Positions 7,573 through 16,729 are shown, numbered from the stretch's first letter. The stretch: DNA of 64,000 nucleotides from Maridesulfovibrio sp050916235 (GCF_050916235.1 NZ_CP104854.1:682001-746000), one strand, 5' to 3'. Notes: a model not told the origin generated them from the sequence alone. Numbers and translations are program-made.

Positions 7573-7883
7573 GTCATCCTCTTCATGGTCAGAAAATCAC
7601 ACATTCCCGCCCCGCTCACCCGAGAAAGCAGGTAAGCCCGCATCAGGTAGAAGCCGACAAACGAAACCATCCAGGCCGGTCCGCCATACTCCATAACCAG
7701 TGCGAATCCCCAAAGGGTAACAGCTATACGGCCCAGATAGCTGGCCCAGAAAAACAGCCGGGGGCGTCTGCAATAAGGCAGCACCCGGAGCGTCATCCAG
7801 AGTCCGCCGAAGTGCAATCCCGAAAACAGCATCCCAAATCCGAAAGAGGAAAACGCCTTCAGGACGCTATCTGCCGGTATCAT
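7563..7883 (-). CDS. atpR: N-ATPase accessory membrane protein AtpR
   Basis: A 106-residue protein with about three hydrophobic segments (FGFGMLFSGLHFGGLWMTL; LFFWASYLGRIAVTLWGFALVM; AWMVSFVGFYLMRAYLL). The ATG at 7883 follows GGGAG at seven bases, preferred to a longer frame that would bury most of atpQ. AtpR is specific to N-ATPase operons and has been proposed to interact with the c-ring Glu through a buried Arg; Arg residues are present in the second and third segments (SYLGRIAV, LMRAYLL). It overlaps atpQ by 17 bases and atpB by ten. Its position between atpQ and atpB decides the assignment more than its sequence. Confidence 0.85.
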   Translation of the reverse strand: MIPADSVLKAFSSFGFGMLFSGLHFGGLWMTLRVLPYCRRPRLFFWASYLGRIAVTLWGFALVMEYGGPAWMVSFVGFYLMRAYLLSRVSGAGMCDFLTMKRMTWK

Positions 7884-8244
7884 CTCGATCTCCCTTGGGT
7901 TTCGGGTCCTCGCTTTCCCATTCTTCACGTTCCCTGATGATGCGATTCTTTTCACGGTTCATCCAGATTGCCGCAAAAACACACCCGGTAAACAGGCCGA
8001 CCCCGAGCATGGTCAGGGTCCAGTTCAACGGTGACGGCCAGCGGCGATCCAGCCAGACCCCGAACAGGCTGCCGAGCACTGTGGGCAGGGCGACAAACCA
8101 GCCGACAGATCCCATGTGACCGAACGCGGACCATGTACCGACATCTCCTTTCTGTTCAGCCCTCAGCCTGCGCCGTTCCTTGGAGCCGACAGTCCTGCGG
8201 AACTCTTCCGAACCGGATTCGCGTTGACGTCGTTCTGCTGTCAC
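7867..8244 (-). CDS. atpQ: N-ATPase accessory membrane protein AtpQ (AtpI/AtpZ-like)
   Basis: A 125-residue protein with a long basic cytoplasmic N terminus, two membrane helices (HMGSVGWFVALPTVLGSLFGVWLDRRW and LTMLGVGLFTGCVFAAIW) and a charged C-terminal tail. The glycine-rich first helix ending GxxLDRRW is the AtpI/AtpZ-like pattern. These proteins are thought to assist c-ring assembly or bind divalent cations. The GTG start overlaps the stop codon of atpC in a GTGA arrangement, consistent with translational coupling. Its presence right after atpC is the N-ATPase signature. Confidence 0.87.
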   Translation of the reverse strand: MTAERRQRESGSEEFRRTVGSKERRRLRAEQKGDVGTWSAFGHMGSVGWFVALPTVLGSLFGVWLDRRWPSPLNWTLTMLGVGLFTGCVFAAIWMNREKNRIIREREEWESEDPKPKGDRDDTGR

Positions 8245-8621
8245 CTCGTTTCCACCTCTATCAGGCTGCGCACGAATCCTGCTTCAAGTCTTGCAACCGC
8301 GCTTCTGGCCGACTTGTCTGCCTCCACGGCCTCATCCTGCATACGCTCGACCTCATTCTGCAGCTCCCCCAGCTCACCGGCAACCGCTCCCCGGGAAGAG
8401 ATGCGTACAGCGTCTCCCTGCTTGACCAGAACCCCGCCGTTAACTGCAAGATAGTTTGGTTCGCCTTCTTCAAAATAGGTCAATATTCCGGGAGCAAGGG
8501 TCGAGGCCATATCTATGTGTTTCGGCAGCAGGCAGAAACCGCCTACACTGCTCTCGGCAAGAACCTTGTCCACAATCCGGTCCAGAAACAGCCCCGTGGG
8601 CAGCAGGATTTTCAACCTCAT
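8241..8621 (-). CDS. atpC: N-ATPase epsilon subunit
   Basis: A 126-residue epsilon subunit, the N-terminal beta-sandwich attached to gamma at the base of the rotor. Visible segments are MRLKILLPTGLF, the HIDMASTLAPGILTYFEEGEPNYLAVNGGVLVKQGD block typical of epsilon, and a shortened helical C terminus (residues about 80-126) rich in Glu and Arg. The ATG overlaps the atpD stop codon (ATGA). In the N-ATPase order epsilon follows beta directly at the start of the operon. Confidence 0.93.
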   Translation of the reverse strand: MRLKILLPTGLFLDRIVDKVLAESSVGGFCLLPKHIDMASTLAPGILTYFEEGEPNYLAVNGGVLVKQGDAVRISSRGAVAGELGELQNEVERMQDEAVEADKSARSAVARLEAGFVRSLIEVETR

Positions 8622-9991
8622 TTCCCTACCTCTTCAATAGAACCGATCATGTAGAAGTCACGTTCGGAAGCATCCGGAAACTCATCATTCAGGATACGTT
8701 CACATCCGGTAACAGTCTCCTCAAGGGAAACAATGCGCCCGTCCATGCCCGTGAAGTGGCGGGTCGTGTTGAACGGCTGGGTCATAAACCTTTCAAGCTT
8801 GCGTGCTCGGGACACGATACTGCGGTCCTCGCGGGAAAGTTCCTCCAGCCCCAGCATGGCAATAATATCCTTGAGATCCTCGTACTGGGCCAGCGTGCGC
8901 CTTACCTCGCGGGCCACATCGTAATGCCTCTGCCCCACAATGGCAGGGGAAAGCATCATGGACCGGGATTCCAGCGGATCTACGGCGGGGTAGAAACCTT
9001 CCCCAGCGCGTTTGCGGGAAAGGACTATTGATGATGAAAGATGTGAAAAAGTATGGGTTGCCGCAGGGTCAGTGAGGTCGTCGGCAGGAACATAGACAGC
9101 CTGAATGGAGGTGATGGCCCCGGAACGGCTAGTGGAAATGCGCTCTTCAAGCTCGGCAAGATCTGATCCCAGCGTCGGCTGATAGCCCATGCGCGAGGGC
9201 AGCCGCCCCAGCAATCCCGAGAGTTCCATCCCAGCCTGAATGAAACGGAAGATATTGTCGATCAGCAGCAGGACATCCTTGCCTCTGTCATCGCGAAAAT
9301 ATTCGGCCATGGTAAGTGCTGTGTGCCCGGTACGGAACCTTGCCCCCGGAGGCTCGTTCATCTGGCCGAAAACCATGACCGTGTTTTCCAGAACCCCGGC
9401 ATCCCCCATCTCACGGTAAAGCTCTTCGCCTTCACGGCAACGTTCGCCGATACCGCAGAAGATGCTTATGCCGCTGTGTGCGCCGACCATGTTGTTGATG
9501 AGCTCGGTGATCAGAACGGTCTTGCCGACCCCGGCTCCGCCGAAAAGTCCGGCCTTGCCGCCTTTTTCCAGCGGCATGAGCAGGTCGATGACCTTGATGC
9601 CGGTCATGAAAATTTCTTCGGAAACAACGCGCTGCGAGAGTTCAATAGGCTGGTTGTGAATGGAGCGGTATTCCAGCTCCGAAGGCAGCTCACGGCCATC
9701 CACAGGTTCCCCGAACACATTGAGAACACGGCCGAGCAGCTCTTCACCCACCGGTGTCTTCAGGGTTTCGCCATCGGAGACAACCTTGTCGCCGCGGGCC
9801 AGCCCGCCTGTGGGAGTCATGGCAATAGCGCGCACAGAATTCATGTCCAGATGATCGGCAACCTCCATGGTGACCCTGCGCTCGTTCTGCGAATACATGA
9901 CTGCAAGCAAGGGTGGTACCTCTTCTTGAAAACGGACATCCACCACACTTCCGCGCACAGAAACAACTTCACCACCATATTTATGTTCCAT
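8618..9991 (-). CDS. atpD: N-ATPase beta subunit (catalytic)
   Basis: Catalytic nucleotide-binding subunit of the headpiece and first gene of the operon. With the ATG at 9991 (MEHKYGGEV; GGTGG seven bases upstream) it has 457 residues; a TTG start seven codons earlier is less likely. Seen: P-loop GGAGVGKTVLITELI near residue 145, the catalytic Glu in GIGERCREGEELY, Walker B DVLLLIDNIFRFIQAG and the DELSEED-like region LGLEELSREDRS. Full length and all motifs intact. Upstream 10000-10196 is the probable promoter region shared with the divergent small gene at 10197. Confidence 0.96.
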   Translation of the reverse strand: MEHKYGGEVVSVRGSVVDVRFQEEVPPLLAVMYSQNERRVTMEVADHLDMNSVRAIAMTPTGGLARGDKVVSDGETLKTPVGEELLGRVLNVFGEPVDGRELPSELEYRSIHNQPIELSQRVVSEEIFMTGIKVIDLLMPLEKGGKAGLFGGAGVGKTVLITELINNMVGAHSGISIFCGIGERCREGEELYREMGDAGVLENTVMVFGQMNEPPGARFRTGHTALTMAEYFRDDRGKDVLLLIDNIFRFIQAGMELSGLLGRLPSRMGYQPTLGSDLAELEERISTSRSGAITSIQAVYVPADDLTDPAATHTFSHLSSSIVLSRKRAGEGFYPAVDPLESRSMMLSPAIVGQRHYDVAREVRRTLAQYEDLKDIIAMLGLEELSREDRSIVSRARKLERFMTQPFNTTRHFTGMDGRIVSLEETVTGCERILNDEFPDASERDFYMIGSIEEVGK

Positions 9992-10118
9992 CAGGCACCA
10001 CCGCAGGCTCAACAGGTTAACCAGCCACTGAAACAGACCTTATTTAACTTATAGAATACGCAAATGGATATTTTAGTCCAGAAATTTTGAATTGCCCGGA
10101 TTCAAGGTCCTTTAGTGA

Positions 10119-10136
10119 GCGCACGCATTCGTGCGC
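10119..10136. other. Short perfect hairpin in the atpD / 10197 divergent region
   Basis: Seven-pair inverted repeat GCGCACG-CATT-CGTGCGC, without a T tract on either side, so not a terminator. Position between two divergent genes would suit a regulator site; no regulator can be named. Confidence 0.4.
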
Positions 10137-10196
10137 AGGGAATTCACACTACTATTTACCCTCGCTTAACATTCACGCAGGGAATAAATCTTAATC

Positions 10197-10421
10197 ATGG
10201 ATAAATACCAATGTAGACAATGCGGGTCCGAAATTCCAATGCCCCCCTCAAAGTGTCCGGAATGCGGTCACGCAAACGGCTGTTGCCTAACCGGGGAGAC
10301 TGGAGGGATCAGCTCCCTTGCCCCCCTGCTCCATACATTGTGGATCAGCATGTGTTCATTCCTGAAGGGTCTGCTGCTGGGGCCGATAATTCTCTTCATC
10401 CTGTTCAAGCTTTTTTTCTGA
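10197..10421 (+). CDS. Small zinc-ribbon membrane protein of unknown function
   Basis: A 74-residue protein. The N terminus holds a zinc-ribbon-like pair of Cys knuckles (YQCRQCG at residues 4-10 and SKCPECG at 18-24) followed by two further Cys (CC, about 29-30). The C-terminal half is a hydrophobic segment (SFLKGLLLGPIILFILFKLFF) that should span the membrane. The start has GGGA about ten bases upstream. It is divergent from the N-ATPase operon and followed by map with 109 bases between. Function unknown; a role in metal handling or ATPase assembly would be speculation. Confidence 0.7.
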   Translation: MDKYQCRQCGSEIPMPPSKCPECGHANGCCLTGETGGISSLAPLLHTLWISMCSFLKGLLLGPIILFILFKLFF

Positions 10422-10465
10422 GTGAAACAGCAATCCAGACATATTCCAGTCGGGCTGTTATCGGG

Positions 10466-10493
10466 TTGACATCCCCACCCTAAATAGTATCCC
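10466..10493 (+). promoter_or_regulatory. Candidate sigma-70 promoter for map-recQ
   Basis: TTGACA at 10466-10471 and TATCCC at 10488-10493 with a 16-base spacer, 37 bases before the map start. The -35 is perfect, the -10 is weak. Confidence 0.45.
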
Positions 10494-10530
10494 TAGTCCT
10501 TCACGAAACAACTATACGGAGTCCCGATAA

Positions 10531-11310
10531 ATGATCCTGAAAAACAGCAAGCAGATCGACCTCATGCGCGAGGCCGGCCTTCTGCTCTACAAAGCCCACA
10601 TGATAGCCAGGGAAATGGCTGAACCGGGCGTAACCACAGAAGCAATCAACGCCGAAGTTGAAAAATTCATCATTTCCAACAATGCGGCTCCCCTCTTCAA
10701 AGGGGTTCCCGGAAAGGTTCCCTTCCCCGCCGGGTGCTGCATGTCAGTCAATGAAGCTGTTGTCCACGGAATACCCTCCGCACGGAAACTGGAAGATGGA
10801 GATATTTTGAGCATTGACATCGGAGTGAAACTCAACGGCTGGTGCTCCGACTGCGCCTGCACTCATGCCATCGGCACAATTGATGACGAGAAACAGAAGC
10901 TTCTGGACGTAACGGAAGAGTGCCTGCGCATCGCCATCCGGGATATTCAGCCCGGAGTTAAATGGAGTAAGATCGCTAAAAAAATGGCCACATACGCCCG
11001 CCATGAAGGATTCTCCGTTGTGGATACGCTTGTTGGGCACGGCATCGGCGAAGGCCTCTGGGAAGATCCGCAGGTGCCCAACTACCACAGCAAAGTTCTC
11101 AAGGATTTCAAACTGAAGCAGGGCCTTGTCATTGCAGTGGAACCCATGATCAATGCCGGAGGCAAATCAACGGAAACACTCAAGGACCACTGGACCATCG
11201 TTACCAGAGACCGCAAGCCCTCCGCACACTTCGAACACACCATCGCCGTTACCGCATCCGGAGCCCAGGTACTGACCTGCGGCCCTGACGGTGAAGGCTG
11301 GGCCATGTAG
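10531..11310 (+). CDS. map: Methionine aminopeptidase, type I
   Basis: Removes the N-terminal Met from nascent proteins; cytosolic dimetal hydrolase of 259 residues. Metal ligands are visible in order: Asp in LSIDIGVKLNGW, Asp in CSDCACTHA, His in LVGHGIGEGLWEDPQVPN, Glu in VIAVEPMI and Glu in AHFEHTIAV. The substrate-pocket motif CCMSVNEAVVHGIP is conserved. It is not next to secY or infA as in many genomes but directly precedes recQ by six bases, so the two probably share a transcript. Confidence 0.97.
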   Translation: MILKNSKQIDLMREAGLLLYKAHMIAREMAEPGVTTEAINAEVEKFIISNNAAPLFKGVPGKVPFPAGCCMSVNEAVVHGIPSARKLEDGDILSIDIGVKLNGWCSDCACTHAIGTIDDEKQKLLDVTEECLRIAIRDIQPGVKWSKIAKKMATYARHEGFSVVDTLVGHGIGEGLWEDPQVPNYHSKVLKDFKLKQGLVIAVEPMINAGGKSTETLKDHWTIVTRDRKPSAHFEHTIAVTASGAQVLTCGPDGEGWAM

Positions 11311-11316
11311 CCTGCC

Positions 11317-13590
11317 ATGAGCTTTAACGGTATTGCCGCTGATTATCCGGCCATGAACGCGAACACGCGCACTCCGCTTGATGTCCTGAAACAGACCTAC
11401 GGATATGATTCCTTCCGGGGCATTCAGGAGCAGGTGATCAGCCGTGTCATGGGTGGCGGCAATGCCGTGGTCTTCATGCCTACAGGCGGCGGCAAGTCTG
11501 CCTGTTACCAGATTCCGGCCATACTGCGCTCCGGGGTCGGGATAGTCATATCGCCGCTTATAGCCCTCATGCGCGATCAGGTGGCAGCTTTGCGGCAGAT
11601 GGGTGTCCGGGCCGCCTGCCTGAACTCTTCGGTACAGCCTTCCGAGGCGAGCCTCATCATCCATGAGCTGCATGCCGGGGATATGGACCTGCTCTACGTA
11701 GCCCCGGAAAGGCTCGCTCAGCCCGGATTCATGGACATACTCTCGGGAATCAGGATTTCCCTTGTTGCCATTGACGAAGCCCACTGCGTGGCCCAATGGG
11801 GACATGATTTCCGCCCCGACTACATGCGCCTGTCAGAGTTTGCCGAGCGTTTTCCGGACATTCCCCGGCTGGCCCTTACCGCCACCGCTGACGGCCCGAC
11901 CAGAAACGAGATTCTGCATCGCCTGGGATTCTGCACAGACGATATTTTCGCCACCGGTTTTGACCGTCCCAACATCCGTTATACTGTTGTACCCAAAGAA
12001 AACGAAAAGCGGCAGCTCCTGAACTTCATAAAGAACGAGCATTTTGCCCAGTGCGGAATTGTCTACCGCATGAGCCGCAAAAAAGTTGAATCAACAGCCG
12101 AATGGCTCTGCAAAAACGGAATCAACGCCCTGCCCTACCACGCCGGCCTGGACAATCAGACCCGGGAAAACAACCAGGCAAGATTCATGGCGGAGGACGG
12201 TCTGGTCATGGTCGCGACAATCGCCTTCGGCATGGGTATCGACAAGCCTGACGTGCGTTATGTGGCCCATCTTGACCTTCCCAAGACAATCGAGGCCTAC
12301 TATCAGGAAACAGGACGCGCAGGCAGGGACGGACTGCCCGCCGAGGCCTGGATGTCCGTCGGTATTCAGGATATCGGCATGCTCAAACGCATGATCCTGT
12401 CCGGCAATGCCCCGGATGAACGCAAGGCCCTTGAACTTCGCAAACTGAACGCCCTGCTTGCCTACTGTGAATCTCCGGGATGCCTGCGGCAATCTCTGCT
12501 CTCCTACTTCGGAGAGGAACTCGATGACCCCTGCGGCAACTGCTTCACCTGCAGCAATCCGCCCTCTACCTTTGACGGAACCATTGCCGCCCAGAAAGCC
12601 CTGTCCAATATTTTTCGCACGGACCAGATGTTCGGTGCCAACTACCTTATCGACATACTTCTCGGCAAAGCGAGCAAGCGCATCTCAAGTTTCGGACACG
12701 ATGCACTGAGCACATACGGCATAGGCAAGGATTTTACAGAAGATGAGTGGCTTTCCATCCATCGCCAACTTGTTTCGCAAGGGTTACTGGATGTGGACAT
12801 GGAGGGCTACGGCTCCCTGAAACTTAATGCCAAAAGCTGGCAGGTACTGCGCAAGGAGCGCGCTGTAGCCTTCAGAAAGGACCCGGTGCTGGCAAAAACC
12901 AAAGGCAGCCGTACAGACAAAATACGGGCAAAGCTTGTAATTGGCGATGCAAACAGTCCGTCTTTGACTACTTCCGAGGCGCAGGAACTACTTGAAGGAC
13001 TGCGCAACCTGCGAATGAATCTGGCTCAGGAACAGCATGTCCCGGCCTATGCCATCTTTGCCGACAAGACACTGCTTGAGCTAGCCTGCTACCGGCCCAA
13101 AACAACAGGAGAACTGTATGCCGTCAGCGGACTGGGTGATCAGAAAATTTTCCGCTACGGGGCTGCAATAGTTGATCTCCTCGAGAAACATGCAGAAAAA
13201 TACGGCAGACCGGACGATCTGTTTCCCATCCCACAGGATAAAATCAAATCACCCCCGACAGCCCAGCCAGTTGTCACCGAAACAACCGTTTCAGCATCAG
13301 CCATTGAAACCCTCGAAATATTTGAAGACCTTCAGGATGTAGGTAAAGTTGCAAAAGAGCGGGGCATCAAGGAAGCGACCATATACAGCCATCTGACAGC
13401 CTGCGTTAAAGCCGGAAAGCTGGATGTTACTGACGTGCTTGATTTCAGCAATTCAGAACTGGAATGCCTGCAGGACACCATCCGCTTCTTTGAAGAAGAG
13501 GGCTTGCTTCAGCTGGCGCCTGTTTTCAGCGCCTTGTACGGGAACTATTCATTTGAAACATTGAGACTGATTAAAGCCGGAATCAAATAA
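11317..13590 (+). CDS. recQ: ATP-dependent DNA helicase RecQ
   Basis: 3'-5' helicase acting in recombination and replication-fork repair; 757 residues, longer than E. coli RecQ (609). Domains: DExH helicase with Walker A MPTGGGKSACYQIP (residues 54-67) and DEAHCVAQWGHDFRPDY; helicase C with GFDRPNIRYTV and QETGRAGRDG; zinc-binding domain with Cys in CESPGCLRQ and DPCGNCFTC; winged-helix RQC (GIGKDFTEDEW); HRDC (about 555-625); and an extra C-terminal segment with a helix-turn-helix-like stretch (VAKERGIKEATIYSHLTA), as in the longer RecQ proteins. It follows map by six bases and ends before a shared terminator. Confidence 0.97.
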   Translation: MSFNGIAADYPAMNANTRTPLDVLKQTYGYDSFRGIQEQVISRVMGGGNAVVFMPTGGGKSACYQIPAILRSGVGIVISPLIALMRDQVAALRQMGVRAACLNSSVQPSEASLIIHELHAGDMDLLYVAPERLAQPGFMDILSGIRISLVAIDEAHCVAQWGHDFRPDYMRLSEFAERFPDIPRLALTATADGPTRNEILHRLGFCTDDIFATGFDRPNIRYTVVPKENEKRQLLNFIKNEHFAQCGIVYRMSRKKVESTAEWLCKNGINALPYHAGLDNQTRENNQARFMAEDGLVMVATIAFGMGIDKPDVRYVAHLDLPKTIEAYYQETGRAGRDGLPAEAWMSVGIQDIGMLKRMILSGNAPDERKALELRKLNALLAYCESPGCLRQSLLSYFGEELDDPCGNCFTCSNPPSTFDGTIAAQKALSNIFRTDQMFGANYLIDILLGKASKRISSFGHDALSTYGIGKDFTEDEWLSIHRQLVSQGLLDVDMEGYGSLKLNAKSWQVLRKERAVAFRKDPVLAKTKGSRTDKIRAKLVIGDANSPSLTTSEAQELLEGLRNLRMNLAQEQHVPAYAIFADKTLLELACYRPKTTGELYAVSGLGDQKIFRYGAAIVDLLEKHAEKYGRPDDLFPIPQDKIKSPPTAQPVVTETTVSASAIETLEIFEDLQDVGKVAKERGIKEATIYSHLTACVKAGKLDVTDVLDFSNSELECLQDTIRFFEEEGLLQLAPVFSALYGNYSFETLRLIKAGIK

Positions 13591-13636
13591 TAGTCACAGA
13601 TTCATTGCAGTTGAATGGCTTCTAAAATTTCGCAAA

Positions 13637-13669
13637 TAAAAAAGGCAGTACCGTAAGTACTGCCTTTAA
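13637..13669. terminator. Bidirectional terminator between recQ and ppnN
   Basis: AAAAAAGGCAGTACC-GTAA-GTACTGCCTTT hairpin with A tract before and T tract after, between convergent genes. Confidence 0.85.
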
Positions 13670-13692
13670 AATGTAGATCAGAAAAGGTTGGC

Positions 13693-15033
13693 CTACACTA
13701 TTCTGTACGACGGAGTATTATTCTTACTCGGATGAATCCTGCCCTGATGAGCCAGCTTACGAACGAATTCATCTGTAGCCCGCACAATGGATGCATCTCC
13801 CTTGATCAATGGGCGGTCTGCCCCCCAAGAATCAAGCATATCCGGATCCTTAACCGAAAGATGGACAACAGCAGAAAAGAACCTGCGCAGATTGATCAGC
13901 AGGGAAAACGGTTCCTGATCCCGCGAAAGATCAAGCTCTTCCATGGACTCGAAAGTGACTTCAAAAGGCTTCTGAATACGCGGATCAAATACAAGATCAT
14001 CATTCCAGAGATAACGGGTATTCAAATTGCGGGTTTCATGCGCAAGGAAGTTCGCATACGCCCGGGCTGTCCCGACATGGACATTGAAAAGATTATCCAG
14101 AGCGTCACCAAAACAGATATTGAGATATTCAACCAACTCCTTGAAGTAGACGCCTCCGCCTTTCTCAACCAGATCGAATTCATAATGGATGTCCTTGTTT
14201 TCCGGCATGGAAAGAAGGGCCAGCATGGTCAGAATTTCTTCAATTGTGCCAGCGCCACCAGGGTGAACTTTCCCCCTGTGTGACGCACGAATGAAGGCCT
14301 CCATGCGTTCTTCAATGGTCGGGAAGGTCAGCAGCTGTGTAACAAGCTCATTGGGAGCTTCTGCGGCAAGAATCTGTTTTTCGGAAAACCCGATAAAATC
14401 GCGCCTGCCGAATCTTTCAAAAGTATTTTGCTTTGCATAGGCAACCTGTGCTCCTTTAAAGGGAGCTTTCATAATGCCTACGCCACACCCGGTTATATTT
14501 TCCATGTCGGGCATAAACAGAGCTGTCCAGTAACCGAGTTCTTTTGCAAAATCATATTCATCAAGAGGAACCTGATGCCCGCCCCATGTAAACATTACGA
14601 GACCGCGCTCACCACGATACATCAGTCCTGAATGCTCAACAAATTTTTTGATGTTTGAAGAGCGGCAACCATCCCCTTCGCAAGTAAGTTTAGGAGCAAA
14701 AATAATATCCCTGATGACCGCAGAAACATGTTCAATGGACTGCCAAATCACATGCCTGCCATCGTAAAGGCAATCCATTGGAACTCTGGAGCAGTACAGG
14801 TTTATATGACCATTGACCGGAGCCAGCTCTAGAGTCATATCCTTAAACTTTTCACGAATTTCCCGAGTATCATGAACATTGTTTTTATGAACATTTATGA
14901 GCGCGCCAACGATTTCTGTCATCCTGTTCTCAGGAGCATCCAGTCCGGCTGCAAGCTTGTTCAAATCGTCGTCACTAAACGCATTGGAAACTATTCTACG
15001 GGTAAGTATTGGAATTTTAAGTTCTGTTTTCAT
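13693..15033 (-). CDS. ppnN: PpnN-like pyrimidine/purine nucleotide 5'-monophosphate nucleosidase (LOG family)
   Basis: A soluble protein of 446 residues, matching the three-part E. coli PpnN (454): N-terminal domain, central Rossmann-type LOG domain and C-terminal domain. The phosphoribohydrolase signature PGGxGTxxE is present (HPGGAGTIEEILTMLAL) with the preceding Arg in IRASHRGKVHPGG. PpnN cleaves nucleoside monophosphates to base and ribose 5-phosphate and is activated by (p)ppGpp in E. coli. The ATG at 15033 is chosen over a GTG 13 codons upstream; neither has a clear Shine-Dalgarno. Faces recQ across a terminator; next to a diguanylate cyclase gene on the same strand (85-base gap). Confidence 0.82.
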   Translation of the reverse strand: MKTELKIPILTRRIVSNAFSDDDLNKLAAGLDAPENRMTEIVGALINVHKNNVHDTREIREKFKDMTLELAPVNGHINLYCSRVPMDCLYDGRHVIWQSIEHVSAVIRDIIFAPKLTCEGDGCRSSNIKKFVEHSGLMYRGERGLVMFTWGGHQVPLDEYDFAKELGYWTALFMPDMENITGCGVGIMKAPFKGAQVAYAKQNTFERFGRRDFIGFSEKQILAAEAPNELVTQLLTFPTIEERMEAFIRASHRGKVHPGGAGTIEEILTMLALLSMPENKDIHYEFDLVEKGGGVYFKELVEYLNICFGDALDNLFNVHVGTARAYANFLAHETRNLNTRYLWNDDLVFDPRIQKPFEVTFESMEELDLSRDQEPFSLLINLRRFFSAVVHLSVKDPDMLDSWGADRPLIKGDASIVRATDEFVRKLAHQGRIHPSKNNTPSYRIV

Positions 15034-15118
15034 AGGATGGAATGTAATGCAGTCGCTGCAGTATGCAAGCACAAAAATTAGAAAATAATAAAAAGATCAG
15101 GTGACAAGAGCAAATGGA

Positions 15119-16405
15119 CTAATATTCGGAAGAGCACACCAGGTTACGTCCACCTTTTTTTGCCTTGTACAGCATATCGTCAGCTATGGAGATCATTTCA
15201 GCAAGGGACTCGGACTGAGTACAACAAAGCCCTATACTGACAGTAATTTCGATTTCTTTCTTTCCAACATATATAGTGGATTGTTCTATTTCAGATCGAA
15301 TCGACTCAAAAATACTTCCTGCCGCACAGAGATCAATGCCTGTACAGAGGATACAAAATTCTTCCCCTCCGTAACGGCAGACAATGTCAGACTTTCGAAA
15401 TCTTTTTGACAAGGATCGCGCAACCTTCTGGATAACTTCATCCCCCACATTATGTCCATATGTATCATTACAAGATTTGAAGTGATCTATATCAATCATG
15501 GCAACGGCAAGATTCGATCCAGTACGACGCTGCTGTTCAAAAAGTTTTTCACCGTATTGGAAGAAAGAGCGTCGATTAAAAATGCCCGTCAGGTAATCGC
15601 GATCCGACAAACTTTTAATCATGCTTATATATTCGGCATTTTCAATATTATGTGTAACTCTACAATAAAATTCTTCCGTCAAAAAAGGCTTGTGAATATA
15701 GTCATTGGCACCGGCTTTCAAAAAATAGGCTGAGGTAGTGGCGCCGCCAACCCCGGAAAGGCCGATGATAGGCAGCCGTGATTTGGAATATTTTCGTCTT
15801 AGTTCTTTTACCAGGGTCAGGCCATCCATTTCGGGCATATAGTGATCGACAATTACAAGACTTACATTTTCATCGTTTTTAATGATAGTTAGAGCTTCAC
15901 GGCCATGCTTCGCCTCGACTACCTCGAAATTCCACACTTCGAGCAGGCTTCGACACAGATGCCTGCTTGTACTTGAATCATCCACAATAAGTACCTTAGT
16001 GGAAATATTTTTTCTTAGCCGATCGACAAGACTAACGACATGATCAATATTACTGAGGTTTTCCTTTGGGACATAGTCAACAATACGCTTTGCCCACATG
16101 ATGTCGCGTAGATCGTCGCTGACTTCTCCGGTAAAAACTATAGACGGAATATTGTGTGAAACCACAAGGTCAACGATTTCTCCATTCGGAGCATCCGGTA
16201 GGTTCAAATCAAGCAAGGCCGCAAAAAATTCGCAATGTGCATTTTCAAGATATTTTTCAGCTTCAGCGTAACTACCGAAAACATTGGACTCAATATCCAG
16301 AGATTCGCCTATACGCCGTTTAAGAATTCCTGAAAAAGTCAGACTGTCTTCAACAATTAAGACTTTCAGCGGCTGGGTATGACATTCAGTTATCTTTGCT
16401 CTCAT
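15119..16405 (-). CDS. PleD-like response regulator: REC-REC-GGDEF diguanylate cyclase
   Basis: About 428 residues. The first REC domain has LKVLIVEDS and the phosphoacceptor Asp in ALLDLNLPD. The second has TKVLIVDDSSTSRH and the Asp in LVIVDHYMPEMDG, with the conserved Lys in HKPF. The GGDEF domain has an intact active site YGGEEF and, upstream, RKSD in the position of the inhibitory product-binding RxxD site. It should therefore make c-di-GMP with product feedback. ATG at 16405 is used; a GTG five codons upstream is possible, neither with a clear ribosome binding site. No partner kinase is adjacent. Base composition is more AT-rich than the neighbouring genes. Confidence 0.92.
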   Translation of the reverse strand: MRAKITECHTQPLKVLIVEDSLTFSGILKRRIGESLDIESNVFGSYAEAEKYLENAHCEFFAALLDLNLPDAPNGEIVDLVVSHNIPSIVFTGEVSDDLRDIMWAKRIVDYVPKENLSNIDHVVSLVDRLRKNISTKVLIVDDSSTSRHLCRSLLEVWNFEVVEAKHGREALTIIKNDENVSLVIVDHYMPEMDGLTLVKELRRKYSKSRLPIIGLSGVGGATTSAYFLKAGANDYIHKPFLTEEFYCRVTHNIENAEYISMIKSLSDRDYLTGIFNRRSFFQYGEKLFEQQRRTGSNLAVAMIDIDHFKSCNDTYGHNVGDEVIQKVARSLSKRFRKSDIVCRYGGEEFCILCTGIDLCAAGSIFESIRSEIEQSTIYVGKKEIEITVSIGLCCTQSESLAEMISIADDMLYKAKKGGRNLVCSSEY

Positions 16406-16729
16406 ATAAAAATCACACACATCTCAGGATGTTACATCAGTTATATTAAAAATGGATTAACGTGCAGCAAAGACATACTATAAATCAGACAAACAGTACA
16501 CCCTTTCACAGGCAGGATGCCAACTACATCGCAAACAATACATTGTTCACTACATTGATTTGAGAAAATAATTTATAAATTAGGACACACACAAACTTTA
16601 GTATAATAACCGTTCATTCTAGAATTGATTTTCCAACATTCAAAACAAGGTTTATCACCGGTAAATTACATCATCTTTTTGTTCTTACAAGATAAAAAAT
16701 ACCAAGAGAGGCCCAATCCCCCAAAAAAC
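16406..16729. other. AT-rich gene-free stretch between the diguanylate cyclase and the rrn terminators
   Basis: About 320 AT-rich bases. It must contain the promoter of the 16405 gene on the minus strand, but I see no convincing promoter pair, RNA structure or coding sequence. Confidence 0.5.
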
